64,000 bases of DNA, from positions 46,505,461-46,569,460 of the forward strand of contig NC_056005.1 in NCBI RefSeq assembly GCF_018446385.1, in the 5' to 3' direction. Positions 10,249 to 19,876 of this stretch are shown here, piece by piece. The notes beneath the pieces are model-generated. The model made no database searches. It saw only the letters and a program-made list of their open reading frames with translations, and was not told the DNA's origin. Source of the DNA: Zingiber officinale. Taxonomy: Eukaryota; Streptophyta; Magnoliopsida; Zingiberales; Zingiberaceae. The position numbers were made by a program, and so were the translations under genes. Numbering within the stretch: the stretch's first letter is position 1; each line of letters opens with the position of its first letter.

Positions 10249-12162
10249 TTACATAAACACTACTCGTCTAGCTGTTTTAGAGGCAAAAATATTTATCAAA
10301 TCTGCATAATCTAATTGCCGGACTATTTCTTTCTCAATCGATAACATTGCTAGCCCATTTAGTCTATCCTGTGACATTGTTGATCGAAGATAATTCTTGA
10401 TTAACTTCAACTTCGAGAAACTTCTTTCTGCCGATGCAACTGTTACTGGTATGGTTAACAAAATCTTATAGGCAATATAAGTATTTGGGAATAAACCATT
10501 TAGTTTTGTCAGACATTGTAGCATATCAATTGCTCTTTTTTCATTTGTTAAATAGCACCTCACGACCATCAACTCTGAATACAACTCATCACCATTAATG
10601 TCTGAACGTCCATCGTGACTCAAAAATTGTTGAAGCTCCATACAAGACTTCATCAAGCTAGTTAAAGGCTCATTCTTTAACTTCTCCAAATTCAATAAAA
10701 ACCCAAAAATCTCTTGATATTGTTTAAATTGTTCAAATCGAACTTGAAGAGAAGATCGAGCTTGATCAATTATAAATAGAAAATATTCAACTCTAAAAGA
10801 CTCTTCACCTGATCGTGTTACATTATCATTGTCACTTTCATCAAATTGTTTCTTTCTTCGAATGATGCGTTTTTCTCGAAATGCAGGTTCAATCCCCATT
10901 TCACTTGCCATTTGTTTAGCTTCATTCATGGAACTAGCAAACCCTTCATCTCTAAACTCATCAAGAAATTGAACAAGTCCTTGTAACAGATTGATTGCAA
11001 TATCAATATCCATATCTTCAGATTGAATAAACTTACTCACGGTATTTATTGCTCGTAACAAGTTATACCAGATTACTATTCCAAGCAAGAACTCAAAACT
11101 CTCAAGATCATATAGGGCTAAGGTCTCAGCATCACTCTTTGTTTTAGAATCTTCAGCAACTTCTGCCAAATCAAGTAAAGCATCTCTTATATGTACAATT
11201 TGCTCTTTTATGGCTTTCACACTTTCGACATGACTTTCCCAACGGGTATGTGACAATGGCTTAACAGTCAAACCAGGCACCTTATCTTTAAAAATTTTCC
11301 ATCTCTTTGTAGAGGAAGAAAACAATGTGTAGATGCGTTGCACCACTCCAAAGAAAGACTTGGCTTTAGGACAACATTCCACCATATCAACTAAGGCCAA
11401 ATTAAGACTATGACAACCACACGGTGTATAAAAAGCTCTAGGATTTATTTCAAGCAATCTTTTTTGTACACCTTTGTGTCTTCCACTCATGTTAGATCCG
11501 TTGTCATACCCCTGTCCTCTTATGTCATCAATGTCAAGCCCAACTCTAGTTAACGCATTCATAAGTTCACTTAATAACCCAAGACCTGATGTGTCATCCA
11601 CCTTCAAAAACTCAACCCAATATTCTTCTACTTTTGGTGTGTCTGTTGAATCATCCAAGCATCGTAGCACTAGAGACATTTGTTCTTGATGACTCGCATC
11701 TGGAGTACAATCAAGTATTACTGAAAAATATTTTGCATGTTTAACTTTTGCAATGATTGACCTTTTCACTTCATTTGCCAAAGTTTCTATCAATTCATTC
11801 TGAATTTTGGGACTAAAATATGTATATTGAGATTCCCTTGCTTCACAACGCCGAACATGCTCTTCCATCACTGGATCAAACTCAGCAACCATTTCTATCA
11901 TTTGCAAAAATAGCCCATTATTCTCGACATAAAGTTTCTCATCATCCCCTCGAAAGGCCAAAGTATTTTTAGCAAGTGTTTTCACAATGGAGATTATTCT
12001 TGTTAACACTTGCCTCCAATGTTGTCTTTCTTTGTTGATTTGAAGTTGCATACTGTAATCAATTGTTTGATTTTTTTTCAGCCTCTTTTCTGATTCAACC
12101 CAAGCAATCATGCAATCCATATGATCTCTACTAGCTTCATGTTGTTTAAGACTTCTATGCAT
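10249..12162 (-). CDS. hAT transposase, main part (DUF4371 plus hAT dimerisation domain)
   Basis: 637 residues. The N-terminal part continues the TTF-type zinc-finger region (MHRSLKQHEASRDHM); the RNase H-like core has YFSVILDCTPDASHQEQM and RGQGYDNGSNMSGRHKGVQ with TPCGCHSLNLALVDM, and the C-terminal hAT dimerisation region has TIPVTVASAERSFSKLKLIK. These are the standard blocks of the plant zinc finger MYM-type 1-like transposases. The frame is open for over 1.9 kb. The start shown is the first Met after the break with the upstream frame; the true protein very likely began in the 12164-12721 block. Possibly still translatable but lacking its zinc finger unless spliced or shifted. Confidence 0.85.
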   Translation of the reverse strand: MHRSLKQHEASRDHMDCMIAWVESEKRLKKNQTIDYSMQLQINKERQHWRQVLTRIISIVKTLAKNTLAFRGDDEKLYVENNGLFLQMIEMVAEFDPVMEEHVRRCEARESQYTYFSPKIQNELIETLANEVKRSIIAKVKHAKYFSVILDCTPDASHQEQMSLVLRCLDDSTDTPKVEEYWVEFLKVDDTSGLGLLSELMNALTRVGLDIDDIRGQGYDNGSNMSGRHKGVQKRLLEINPRAFYTPCGCHSLNLALVDMVECCPKAKSFFGVVQRIYTLFSSSTKRWKIFKDKVPGLTVKPLSHTRWESHVESVKAIKEQIVHIRDALLDLAEVAEDSKTKSDAETLALYDLESFEFLLGIVIWYNLLRAINTVSKFIQSEDMDIDIAINLLQGLVQFLDEFRDEGFASSMNEAKQMASEMGIEPAFREKRIIRRKKQFDESDNDNVTRSGEESFRVEYFLFIIDQARSSLQVRFEQFKQYQEIFGFLLNLEKLKNEPLTSLMKSCMELQQFLSHDGRSDINGDELYSELMVVRCYLTNEKRAIDMLQCLTKLNGLFPNTYIAYKILLTIPVTVASAERSFSKLKLIKNYLRSTMSQDRLNGLAMLSIEKEIVRQLDYADLINIFASKTARRVVFM

Positions 12163-12163
12163 A

Positions 12164-12721
12164 TTACGCCATCTTTGTATCCATCATTACCCAATTCCCC
12201 ATTCTACTCATCATTTGTTCAGTCTTGAACAACTTGCAACAAAAGCAAAATATTTTATCCAATGAAATAGAATATACAAGCCATCTTCTATCTATTGTTT
12301 GTCCATTTGTCATTACCCGTGTATAATGCGATGAATCAAAATGTCTATTGTTACTATCCTTAGGAAACAAAAAATCATTCACTCTTTTTGGACCCATTTC
12401 TATTAAGTAATCTCTCAATTTTTGACTGATGTTATTCCAATTTTCAGGATCCTGCAAATTCAGAGTTGAATCTAATTTTTCATGTTGAGAGTCTTCTTCT
12501 AAGTTTTCATTCGACTCGATCAAATTGGCAGCCTCAACCAATTCCTCATTTTCATTGTGACTTTGTTCTTCAATCACCAAATTATCCACTAATTCCTCTC
12601 TTTCTATTCTGCTACTTCTTCTAAAATATTTGTTAATATCACCAGCTTGACTTTGAATTAATGCCTCCTCTTTTTGTTTCATTTTTCTCTTTTGAGCTCC
12701 AGACATATATTTAGGAGGCAT
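12164..12721 (-). pseudogene. hAT transposase N-terminal part with TTF-type zinc-finger region, frame-shifted
   Basis: 185 residues from ATG 12721: a basic start (MPPKYMSGAQKRKMKQKEE), an acidic middle, then the conserved DPENWNNISQKLRDYLIEMGP and RRWLVYSISLDKIFCFCCKLF of the TTF-type finger. After CCKLFKTEQ the frame departs from family expectation and ends at 12164, while the next block resumes one base over. The words expected for the family (a DGYKDW-like stretch before the Met-His-Arg-Ser) are visible in other frames over about 50 bases, so one or more small indels broke the gene. Confidence 0.75.
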
Positions 12722-14444
12722 TTTTAATATTCTTTTATTATACCTGCAAGGTATTAAAATTAAATATCAACTCAATAATTCATGTCTACATTCAAGAGTA
12801 ACAATATATTATGTTAGATTTTTTTGGATAGTTTTCTGATAAAAAATTGATTAAATCAAACGACATTTAATAAGAAGAGGCAGCTACAATTAACTGACAA
12901 TGTATATAAGAATACTATTGGACTAATTTCAAATTTTCAATGAATAAGAAAACATATTATCTTACAATTTACATAATATATTTATATAAGCTAATTGCAG
13001 ATTTAAAAGATTTGATCACCTAACTAATTTTCTAATAGGTGATTTATACAAACAACAAAGTAAAAGACGTAGCATGGAAAATCATCAAAAATGAAAAGGA
13101 GTTTAACCTTTTCTAGAAAATCATCAAAGTAAACTAATTGCTGGTTCAATTATGAATTAACAAGACTGAAACTAGAATTGATAAAAGAAAAAAAAATATG
13201 TGAAAATGATAGCACAAAAAGTAAAGTAGAGATCAAAAACTGATAAAAGAACACTGGAGAAAAGAAATACCATCCATTGACCTAACTAACCTTTGTTTGT
13301 GAACTAATAAAAAAAATTAGAAATATCATCCAATTATCCAATACAAAAGTAAAGAAGAGAAAGTCTAAAGAAAGATTAAAATTAAACATTTAAACTTAAT
13401 ATTAGACAATGATGTACAAAAATAAAATCTAACCAAATTGTCCAATGTCCAAATCCTACTGCTGAGTGCTGACGAATCAAGATTCAAGAATGTCGGAGAA
13501 TTGGAGAAGAGCAATTGGAAAGAACACTGAATGTCTGAACACTGGAGAAAAATCATGTGATGTTAGCAGCGTTGGTGCGATGCAACGCTATGCCTATGTG
13601 CATAGGCTTAAAATGCCTTCTCGCTTCTCTAGAGTCTAGGGATGCCCTGCAGAAGGGATTAGCAAACGTTAGAGATATAAAAACCAAGTCTTTACCTTAA
13701 GTTTTTAGAAATTAGAAGATCATTAGAAAAGTAAGAAAGGGGAGAGGGAAATTACAGGGGTTTTTTCTCTAAAAAAAAACTTGGTGAAAAGAATCTTTAT
13801 TAGACAGGATATCAGGATTGTATTTGAGAAATTGGGGAAAAACACTGGTTTTCTTGATAAAATTTAGTCAGCTACAGCTAGGTTAAAAGAATCAAAAGCT
13901 CGAGAAATCTTGAGTTCTTGACCAAAAAAATCGTGAAAAGTCGATCTCGGCACTCGGCAGCCGGCAAAATAGTAATACTGATCTCAAAAAAAGACAAAGA
14001 AGCGAGAGGAAGAGAGCAAGAGGAAGACTGGAAGAGGGATCAGGGATGGAAGTTTGGATGATACTAACTCAGGACTTGCTCGGCGCCGGCGAAGAACCTT
14101 CTGGAGATGCCCTATTGCCCTTGTAAAGCATCCGACGGATAAGATCTTTGGCTGCCTGCCGCTGGAGACACCGAGCGGAATATCCTCGGTGGGAAGTGAA
14201 CCTCAGATTGCCCCGCGCAGACGCCTCGAAGAGTCGAAGGGCTCTGCCTCTCTGGCTCTCTGCAGCGGGTGCGTGCGGCGTGCCTCGGAGGAGTCGGAGC
14301 CGAGAGAAAGCAGAAAAGGGTTTAGACTTTAGCGTAGCCTTTTACCTTGTGTTTTTATATAATAATAAAAAAAAAAAATTGGGCCCCTTCCTGGGCCGGG
14401 CCTGAGGCGGTCGCCTCTCTCGCCTCGTGAAAGGTCCGGCCCTG
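12722..14444. other. 5' noncoding part of the hAT element
   Basis: AT-rich region upstream of the transposase, ending in a GC-rich 350-bp stretch (about 14050-14330) next to the terminal repeat. ORFs in the GC-rich part have no recognisable domain. Probably promoter and subterminal repeat region of the transposon. Confidence 0.45.
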
Positions 14445-14452
14445 GCTAACCC

Positions 14453-14977
14453 TATGCTTGAATGGGATGAGTAAAGGTTTATTAACGAAAGAGAAAGGGA
14501 AGAAAAGAGAGAAGAAATAAAGCATTTATATTTTTCTTATTTGGGAGTGAAGAAAGATTCATTAACATAACATGTGTTGTTTGGGAGGAAAGTGAGAGTA
14601 ATGAAAGTTAAATATATAAAGTCATAAAATTATCCTCATTTTTATTAAAAACTTTATTCAAGAAATTAGTGTATCTTACATATATTTATTAGTTAAGACT
14701 TACATATTCAAACATTTGTAACTTATTTGTCAAAGTCGGTGTCAGCGTTGAATTTAGTGTCGTCATCAAAGTTGACGTCGGTGTCGACATCAAAGTCGGC
14801 GTCGGACGTCGGCATCAAAGTCGGCGTTAGCGTCGGCGGAGTACAAGTGTTGGGTAGTGTGAGTCGAGCGGTGCGATAAAGTGTATCTAAAATAATGATT
14901 TTTGGAATTAATATAATAAAATAGAGATAAAATTGGAACACAAATATTTTTAATTTCCCTTACCCTTCCTTACACCG
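14453..14977. other. AT-rich flank with a short GTCGGCGTC minisatellite
   Basis: Low-complexity sequence. From about 14730 to 14850 there are degenerate copies of GTCGGCATCAAAGTCGGC. No gene seen. The end (CCCTTACCCTTCCTTACAC) is partly inverted-complementary to GTGTAA...GGGTAAGGAAG at 16965-17012 on the far side of the next insert. Confidence 0.5.
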
Positions 14978-15016
14978 AGTGCCACTACCGCCTTCTGGTC
15001 ATCTTTCACGAGCGCC
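14978..15016 (+). repeat. Left copy of the 39-bp terminal direct repeat
   Basis: Identical over 39 bases to 16926-16964 by eye. Flanking bases differ on both sides. Confidence 0.9.
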
Positions 15017-15392
15017 ACCGCAACGACGGCCGAATCCGTATTTCAGGCGCTGGAAGAACATGACGAGCTCCGGCGTAGGGCAACGCCAGGAGACGAAGAA
15101 GAAGTAGGCCGAGCAGAAACAGGCCCGAGGGCCTTGTACTATTCAGAAAGCCATCTCGGCTCCTGCTGCAAATCCAATCGCGGCCCAGAAATCAAAACCG
15201 GCCCAGAGCAAGCCCACGAAGGCGAGGCCGAGTAGACGACGCTTCCGTTGGAATACTGTGCAGAAGAGGATACGGAAGGCGACTGCACAAGATGCCGTGA
15301 AGATTGGTGACGGAGTTGCTGGTCCGTCAGGCAGGAACCAGCGACGGCTTCGTACAGCCAGCTGTCCAAAGGCTGTACACTATCATCAATAA
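14979..15392 (+). pseudogene. Basic Lys/Arg/Pro-rich reading frame in the terminally redundant insert
   Basis: Open frame from the left repeat to TAA at 15390-15392, broken once by TAG at 15105-15107. The part after the stop is rich in Lys, Pro, Ala and Arg (for example SKPAQSKPTKARPSRRRFR), as expected for a nucleic-acid-binding tail. An internal ATG is at 15060. In a circle this would be the C-terminal continuation of the acidic frame at 16270. No known domain is recognised with certainty. Confidence 0.4.
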
Positions 15393-15694
15393 TGGAGCGT
15401 GGCGGACCCAGGTTATTCGTCTGCTCCTTTGACAGCAACGACCATTGTTGGCCAGTGTCCTGTAACGTGGCTGAGTCAGCCACGAATCTTTTACTTTTGT
15501 CATGTCGAACAGTGTGCCCGAAAAGCACCCAAAGGTGGCCGCCCATGTGCCATACTGTTCAACAGGGGTCCACTTGGATTCCTGGTTTTGTAAAACCAAC
15601 GGCGGGCTCGTGGTTTGGAGCCCAAGGTTTTGAGAAAGTGGCGCTGTCCCGCCACTTAGTCATGACTTAGTGGAGAAGAAAGCTTCTCTACATG

Positions 15695-15756
15695 TGACGA
15701 TGGGGCCCAATGAGCACCCGGCATGTGACGATGTCCCCTTTCCATCTCTATATAAG
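15695..15756 (+). promoter_or_regulatory. Pararetrovirus-like promoter: TGACG pair and TATA box
   Basis: Two copies of CATGTGACGATG carry TGACG (as-1-like) motifs at 15695-15699 and 15726-15730, followed by CTATATAAG with TATATAAG at 15749-15756. This arrangement resembles Caulimoviridae intergenic promoters. Transcription would run rightward. Confidence 0.5.
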
Positions 15757-15823
15757 TCCTCTTGTAATGGGTTGCAAGGCAGATGAGCGTCCCTCGATCC
15801 CTTACTTCCCTCTTGTTCTCCTC

Positions 15824-15829
15824 AATAAA
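15824..15829 (+). terminator. Poly(A) signal AATAAA
   Basis: AATAAA lies about 70 bases downstream of the TATA box and 120 bases upstream of the primer site, the spacing expected if a full-circle transcript is terminally redundant. Confidence 0.45.
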
Positions 15830-15948
15830 ATCCGTTGGTCCTTTGTGAGTTTTTCCTCCCAGTGCATCTTCTCTGTTTGTTCTCGGCCCTAGGTGATGGC
15901 TCCGTCCTGAGCCGAGTTCGAGAAGTCTTTATCGATCCTAAAATCTTA

Positions 15949-15960
15949 TGGTATCAGAGC
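15949..15960 (+). other. Initiator-Met tRNA primer-binding site without LTR
   Basis: TGGTATCAGAGC, complementary to the 3' end of plant initiator Met tRNA. The preceding bases (AAAATCTTA) are not an LTR CA end, unlike the primer sites at 19680 and 49828, which favours a pararetrovirus over an LTR element. Confidence 0.6.
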
Positions 15961-16269
15961 TTGAAAGGAGTCTTGATGAGGTTGGTGTGAAGAACAACAA
16001 CGTGCTAGCTGTTGTTGCTTGCAAAGAAGTTGTGTGCGAAGTCTACTGCTCGCTGAACTCGCCGAAGGACATCGGGTAACAAAAGACGTAACCGTCGTAA
16101 GCCGCAGGAGGCGCAGCAGGGAGAAGTTGAGTTCCCGAGGTGAAGGCTTGAGTGTCGCCTCGTCGTAGCAGGAAGTAGCCACAGTTGCCCGAGCAAGCTG
16201 CTGTATCTCGCGCAGGTTTGCTCTGTTCACCGCCACAACACCATCTCTAATTAAGAATCATTAGTAGGA

Positions 16270-17013
16270 ATGGAAGGATCCTATTTTTATTGCTCGGATG
16301 GTGAAGAACAACATAATTTCTACGATTACACTGGAGACTCCTATGGACCAACAAACGTCGAGGTCTGGAACGACCCAGACTACGATGAGGGAGAAGGTGT
16401 ATACTATGGTACAAATCCCTATGACGGCTCGTCTCGCCAACCGTGTTGGGGTTGGATAAGTGAAGCGTCGACGACATCTGACGAAGAACGGTCACAGCCC
16501 GACTGTTCCTACCAGAACGCTTCATCTTACGGATCGGGCGGGACTTCCCCGAAGCCTGATTCTAAGGAAAGTTGTACCTCGTCCGACTGGGAAACGGACG
16601 ATGATAACGGCTCAGCGGCTGGCAGCACATCAGGTAATACTTGTGCCAGTTCCGCTGACCAAACTGACTCATGCAGGAACCCTGTATATGCAACATCAAC
16701 ATCCTCATGGGAAACTGCGTCATCGGAAGAGTCAGAATCTTCATGGGAGACAGCCTCCACCTGCTCCTGTGAGGCAGCCGCAGCGTCTACAACATGCCTA
16801 CACTGTAACCCGGCTGGTAATCATCTGAGATGGGACGATGATCCGCCAGAAGATCCCGACTGTTCTCTGGCAAAAGAAAGGATGTCCCATCCTTTTTCGA
16901 AAGGTGGTGGGGGAAGTGGTAGCCTAGTGCCACTACCGCCTTCTGGTCATCTTTCACGAGCGCCGTGTAAAAAATTCTTTTATTTTATTCAATGGGTAAG
17001 GAAGATTAATTAA
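16270..17013 (+). CDS. Acidic Ser/Glu/Asp-rich protein of the terminally redundant insert
   Basis: 247-residue open frame whose first ATG lies 310 bases after the primer site. It is acidic and Tyr-rich at the start (MEGSYFYCSDGEEQHNFYDY), then Ser/Thr/Asp/Glu-rich with a repeated SSWETAS motif near residues 144-162, and then Cys-rich (CSCEAAAASTTCLHC). The last 35 codons or so run through the right 39-bp repeat into flanking AT-rich DNA, so the visible C-terminus is an insertion artefact. An acidic N-terminus followed by a basic tail is a capsid-like composition, but I recognise no domain and assign no function. Confidence 0.4.
   Translation: MEGSYFYCSDGEEQHNFYDYTGDSYGPTNVEVWNDPDYDEGEGVYYGTNPYDGSSRQPCWGWISEASTTSDEERSQPDCSYQNASSYGSGGTSPKPDSKESCTSSDWETDDDNGSAAGSTSGNTCASSADQTDSCRNPVYATSTSSWETASSEESESSWETASTCSCEAAAASTTCLHCNPAGNHLRWDDDPPEDPDCSLAKERMSHPFSKGGGGSGSLVPLPPSGHLSRAPCKKFFYFIQWVRKIN
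16926..16964 (+). repeat. Right copy of the 39-bp terminal direct repeat
   Basis: Same 39 bases as 14978-15016; followed by GTGTAAAAAATTC of the flank. Confidence 0.9.
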
Positions 17014-17214
17014 AATTTACCCTTCCTTTCCGTAGTTCACTTCCTCCCAAACAGAATTTTAAGTTTTCCTTCCCCTTCTTTACCCTTTCCTCTCCTTCTC
17101 TCACCTCCTTCCAAACAATGTTCAGAGGGCAAAGAGAGAGTGAGGGCAAAACTAAGCATCATCGGCCATGGTCACCACGAAGAACCTCCCACCATGTTGC
17201 TGGTGTACTAGAAC

Positions 17215-19677
17215 TGTAAGGCTCCCTAAGCCCCAATTAGGGAGGTTATTAAATAAAGTAACAGAATGAGGCTTCATGGGCATAAAAGGGAGGGTTAAAT
17301 TACTGAATTGCCATAAAAAAAAGGGGATAGTGATGAGGTTAGAAGATGAATTGGCACAATAGGGTTAGAAGGATCAAAATGATAAGATTAAGAGGAATTA
17401 ATTAGGGGTTAAAAAAAAGAGAGAAACTCAACTTACCTACGTTAACTTCAACTAGGGGAAATCAATATAGATTAAATGGTTATACCTACCTAAATTGACA
17501 CTCATTAGGGAAAACAATTAAAGGTACATTAGCCACCCTCACCTAAGTTAATAACCTAAGCTATTGCCAACTTAATAACCCTAGGTATAAAAGTCCTAAT
17601 CTCCGCATCACTCGGCACCCCACGACTCCGTCTCCTCACACGCCGTCAACATCTTGGTGGAGCTATTTCCTCGGCTGTGGGAGCTGAGGGCGGTGCTGGA
17701 TTTGGAAGCCGATCGCCGCCGTGAGGAGCAGGTCGGATGGGGGAGGAAACGAGGACGTGCAGTGGAAGTCGCGGGGGTCTCGGGGAGGACAGGGAAGCGC
17801 AAGAGCAGGCAAGTGCATCTACCTGTGATAATCTGTGACCTGTAGGGTATAGAGGTGTGGAAACCTAGAGGAAGGTGAGGTGTTTGGTATGGACCTTCGA
17901 CTGGATTTAGTTTCCTGCAGGTGGTTGTGTTCGGTTTTCCTGGTAGATGCTTCGATTTGTTTTCTGCGTGTAGAGATGTTCGAATGGTTTTCTTCTTGTT
18001 GAGGTTTTCGATTGTTTTGTTTGTACTTGTCGCCGATTGATGAGTTGTGTTTCCGTGCGAGGTCACGATTGGAGATATGGCTTGGTTAGCAAATGTTTTC
18101 GAAAATTTTGGGTACCGGTACTGAGTTGTTTAGGGGAAATCTGAATTTCCTCAGTATGCTCTTTCGGTGGAATTGTTTGATTGTAGATTCTCGCAGTATT
18201 TGCTGGCTTGTGATTGGGTTTGGGTTGTTGATATTTCCATGTTGTAGATGTTGTGAGTTTGTAAACGCTAACTGTTTGTTAATATGCCTGGCCGGAAGGA
18301 ATTTGGTGGATTGAGCTGGATTTTTGAGAGATCTGTGAAGTTCTGATTCTGGTTTATGGTTTCCGTGGAATCTTGTTTCCTGTGGAGTAATTCGATGGGT
18401 TTTGGCGAGGAATCGTTTATGCTTTAGTGTAAGATAGCTTCGGATAGGCTGTGGAAGATTTACGTTATGATGGGTTACAATTTTGGTTTAACTTTTTTTT
18501 TGTAGTAGGTTGTGCTGATCTACCCAGTAGTTGGGGATTTTGGACTGTTTCTTTTAGTGACTTTATCATGCTTTGCCGAAGTGAATTCTTGTTCTTGGGT
18601 TATTTTGAAACTTATACGAGAATTAATTGTTGGGTGAGTGGTTTGGATTATCATGTTCAGTTAATTGACTATAGCTTATGGTCAAGACGAGTTATTGCTC
18701 CATGAAGTATGGTTCTGTTTGTTTAAATGTGTAGAAGGTTATATGCAGATTATGTTTTCAACTATGGATAGTATTGCAAGACTTGATTCAAATGCAAGAT
18801 TAGACTTAAACGCTTTCATAAATTTTCTTGTTGGTTACATTTTTCTTGTGATTTTCCTTTCTTGCTCACTGTGCATGATATTGGATACAGATGAATAAGG
18901 TGAACTGACATGTTGACCGTGATTGGACAAATTGAGGTATTGATATATTTATATTATGGGTAGAATAAGTTTCATGTGGCTAGTGGGTTGAATATGTGCA
19001 TATGTGGTAGCAGTACAGGATGGGTGGCCCGGGATGAGCTCCGGGGAGGGCCCATCCAAACTTGACTGGTACTGGAATTTACAGTAGCTACAGCTAAAAG
19101 ACTGCATGTTCTCTAGGAGGTACCTCTAGGATCATGGGACTGGATTGACTGGCTCTAAATGTGGTTACCGGATATGCGATATATTCATCTTTATTAGCTA
19201 TGTAGGAACTTTACTTACTGCATTTTCTTACTCTGTTATATAGCATTTAAAGATGTTCTTATCGTTAAAATTTCTACCTCCTCTACTTTATGGATGTCAC
19301 TTTTTCTCACATGAGATTTAATTGATGGGTTGTAGACTCATGATGCCTACATTACAGGTGAGGATACGACACCGGACTTGACAGAGGGTCTACGGACAGA
19401 GTAGGCGAGGAGGCGGGATGGACGCATGACGTTGTCCGGCTATTAGGAGTGCTGAGTCTATGCTCTTTAAGGAAAAGTTTTTCTCTTGCTATAGTGATGT
19501 CTAAGGGTTCTTGTGCGGGTTGCTTTCTTGTAATAATGTGAGGGAGATGTTGGTTTTCTTTACTTCTCATTAAATGAAATATTTGATTTGGTATTATGTT
19601 CTCATTATATGCTTAGTTAGGGTGCAGCTAGCGGGTAAAAAAAAAAAAACGAAGAGGGTTAGTTACAGGATGTTTCA
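17215..19677 (+). repeat. 5' LTR of the chromovirus
   Basis: Begins TGTAAGGCTCCC, ends GGATGTTTCA. ORFs inside it (17608-18066, 18093-18898 and others) recur in the right LTR and have no recognisable domains. A TATA-like GGTATAAAAG at 17582-17591 may be its promoter, as the downstream sequence becomes GC-rich leader. Confidence 0.95.
17584..17590 (+). promoter_or_regulatory. Probable LTR TATA box
   Basis: TATAAAA in CTAGGTATAAAAGTCC; the same sequence is at about 24719-24725 in the right LTR. Position in the LTR fits a U3/R boundary. Inference from motif only. Confidence 0.45.
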
Positions 19678-19679
19678 GT

Positions 19680-19691
19680 TGGTATCAGAGC
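19680..19691 (+). other. Primer-binding site, initiator Met tRNA
   Basis: TGGTATCAGAGC two bases after the LTR end, the usual chromovirus and copia primer site. Confidence 0.9.
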
Positions 19692-19876
19692 GACACTCCT
19701 AGAGGACATCATGCGCTAGTCATCTCGTCAGGAACTCGACTACTTCAGCCAACAGTTTGTAAGATCTACATTGTTTTAATTTTGTATTTACTGTGATAGC
19801 TTAGTCATATTATGATGGATATACTGATATGTAATTATGGGATATGAATGAGATTTAATCAGAAATTGTACAGGAT

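Larger units (their letters stand above)
10083..14444 (-). mobile_element. hAT DNA transposon (ZMYM1-like/TTF-type), complete with 8-bp target duplication
   Basis: A 4362-bp element. The left end CAGAGTCGTACCT and the reverse complement of the right end CAGGGCCGGACCT match at 10 of 13 positions. The element is flanked by perfect 8-bp direct repeats GCTAACCC (10075-10082 and 14445-14452), the target-site length expected for hAT. It carries a minus-strand transposase in two frames. Boundaries come from the sequence itself; family assignment comes from the protein. Confidence 0.9.
14978..16964 (+). mobile_element. 1.95-kb terminally redundant pararetrovirus-like insert
   Basis: A 39-bp sequence (AGTGCCACTACCGCC...ending AGCGCC) occurs in direct orientation at 14978-15016 and 16926-16964, 1948 bp apart. 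Between them lie a basic reading frame, a plant-virus-style promoter with TATA box and poly(A) signal, a Met-tRNA primer site not preceded by an LTR end, a leader, and an acidic reading frame that runs into the right repeat. The frame through the right repeat is the same as the open frame leaving the left repeat. This order fits a Caulimoviridae-type circular genome (inference), but no polymerase is present and the size is far below the usual 7-8 kb. A defective or non-autonomous endogenous pararetrovirus is my best reading. Confidence 0.5.

Noticed and set aside
14054..14405. Arg-rich ORFs in the GC-rich end of the hAT element
   Set aside because: No domain and inside the transposon's subterminal region.
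15139..15670. Several ORFs on both strands between the basic frame and the promoter of the 1.95-kb insert
   Set aside because: Overlap each other, lack domains, and cover what looks like an intergenic region.
15949..15960. Possible tRNA gene at the TGGTATCAGAGC sites (also 19680, 49828, 55492)
   Set aside because: Only the primer-complementary 12 bases are present; no cloverleaf.
17608..18066. 152-residue minus-strand ORF, repeated at 24743-25201
   Set aside because: Lies in both LTRs of the chromovirus; identical because the LTRs are identical, with no recognisable domain.
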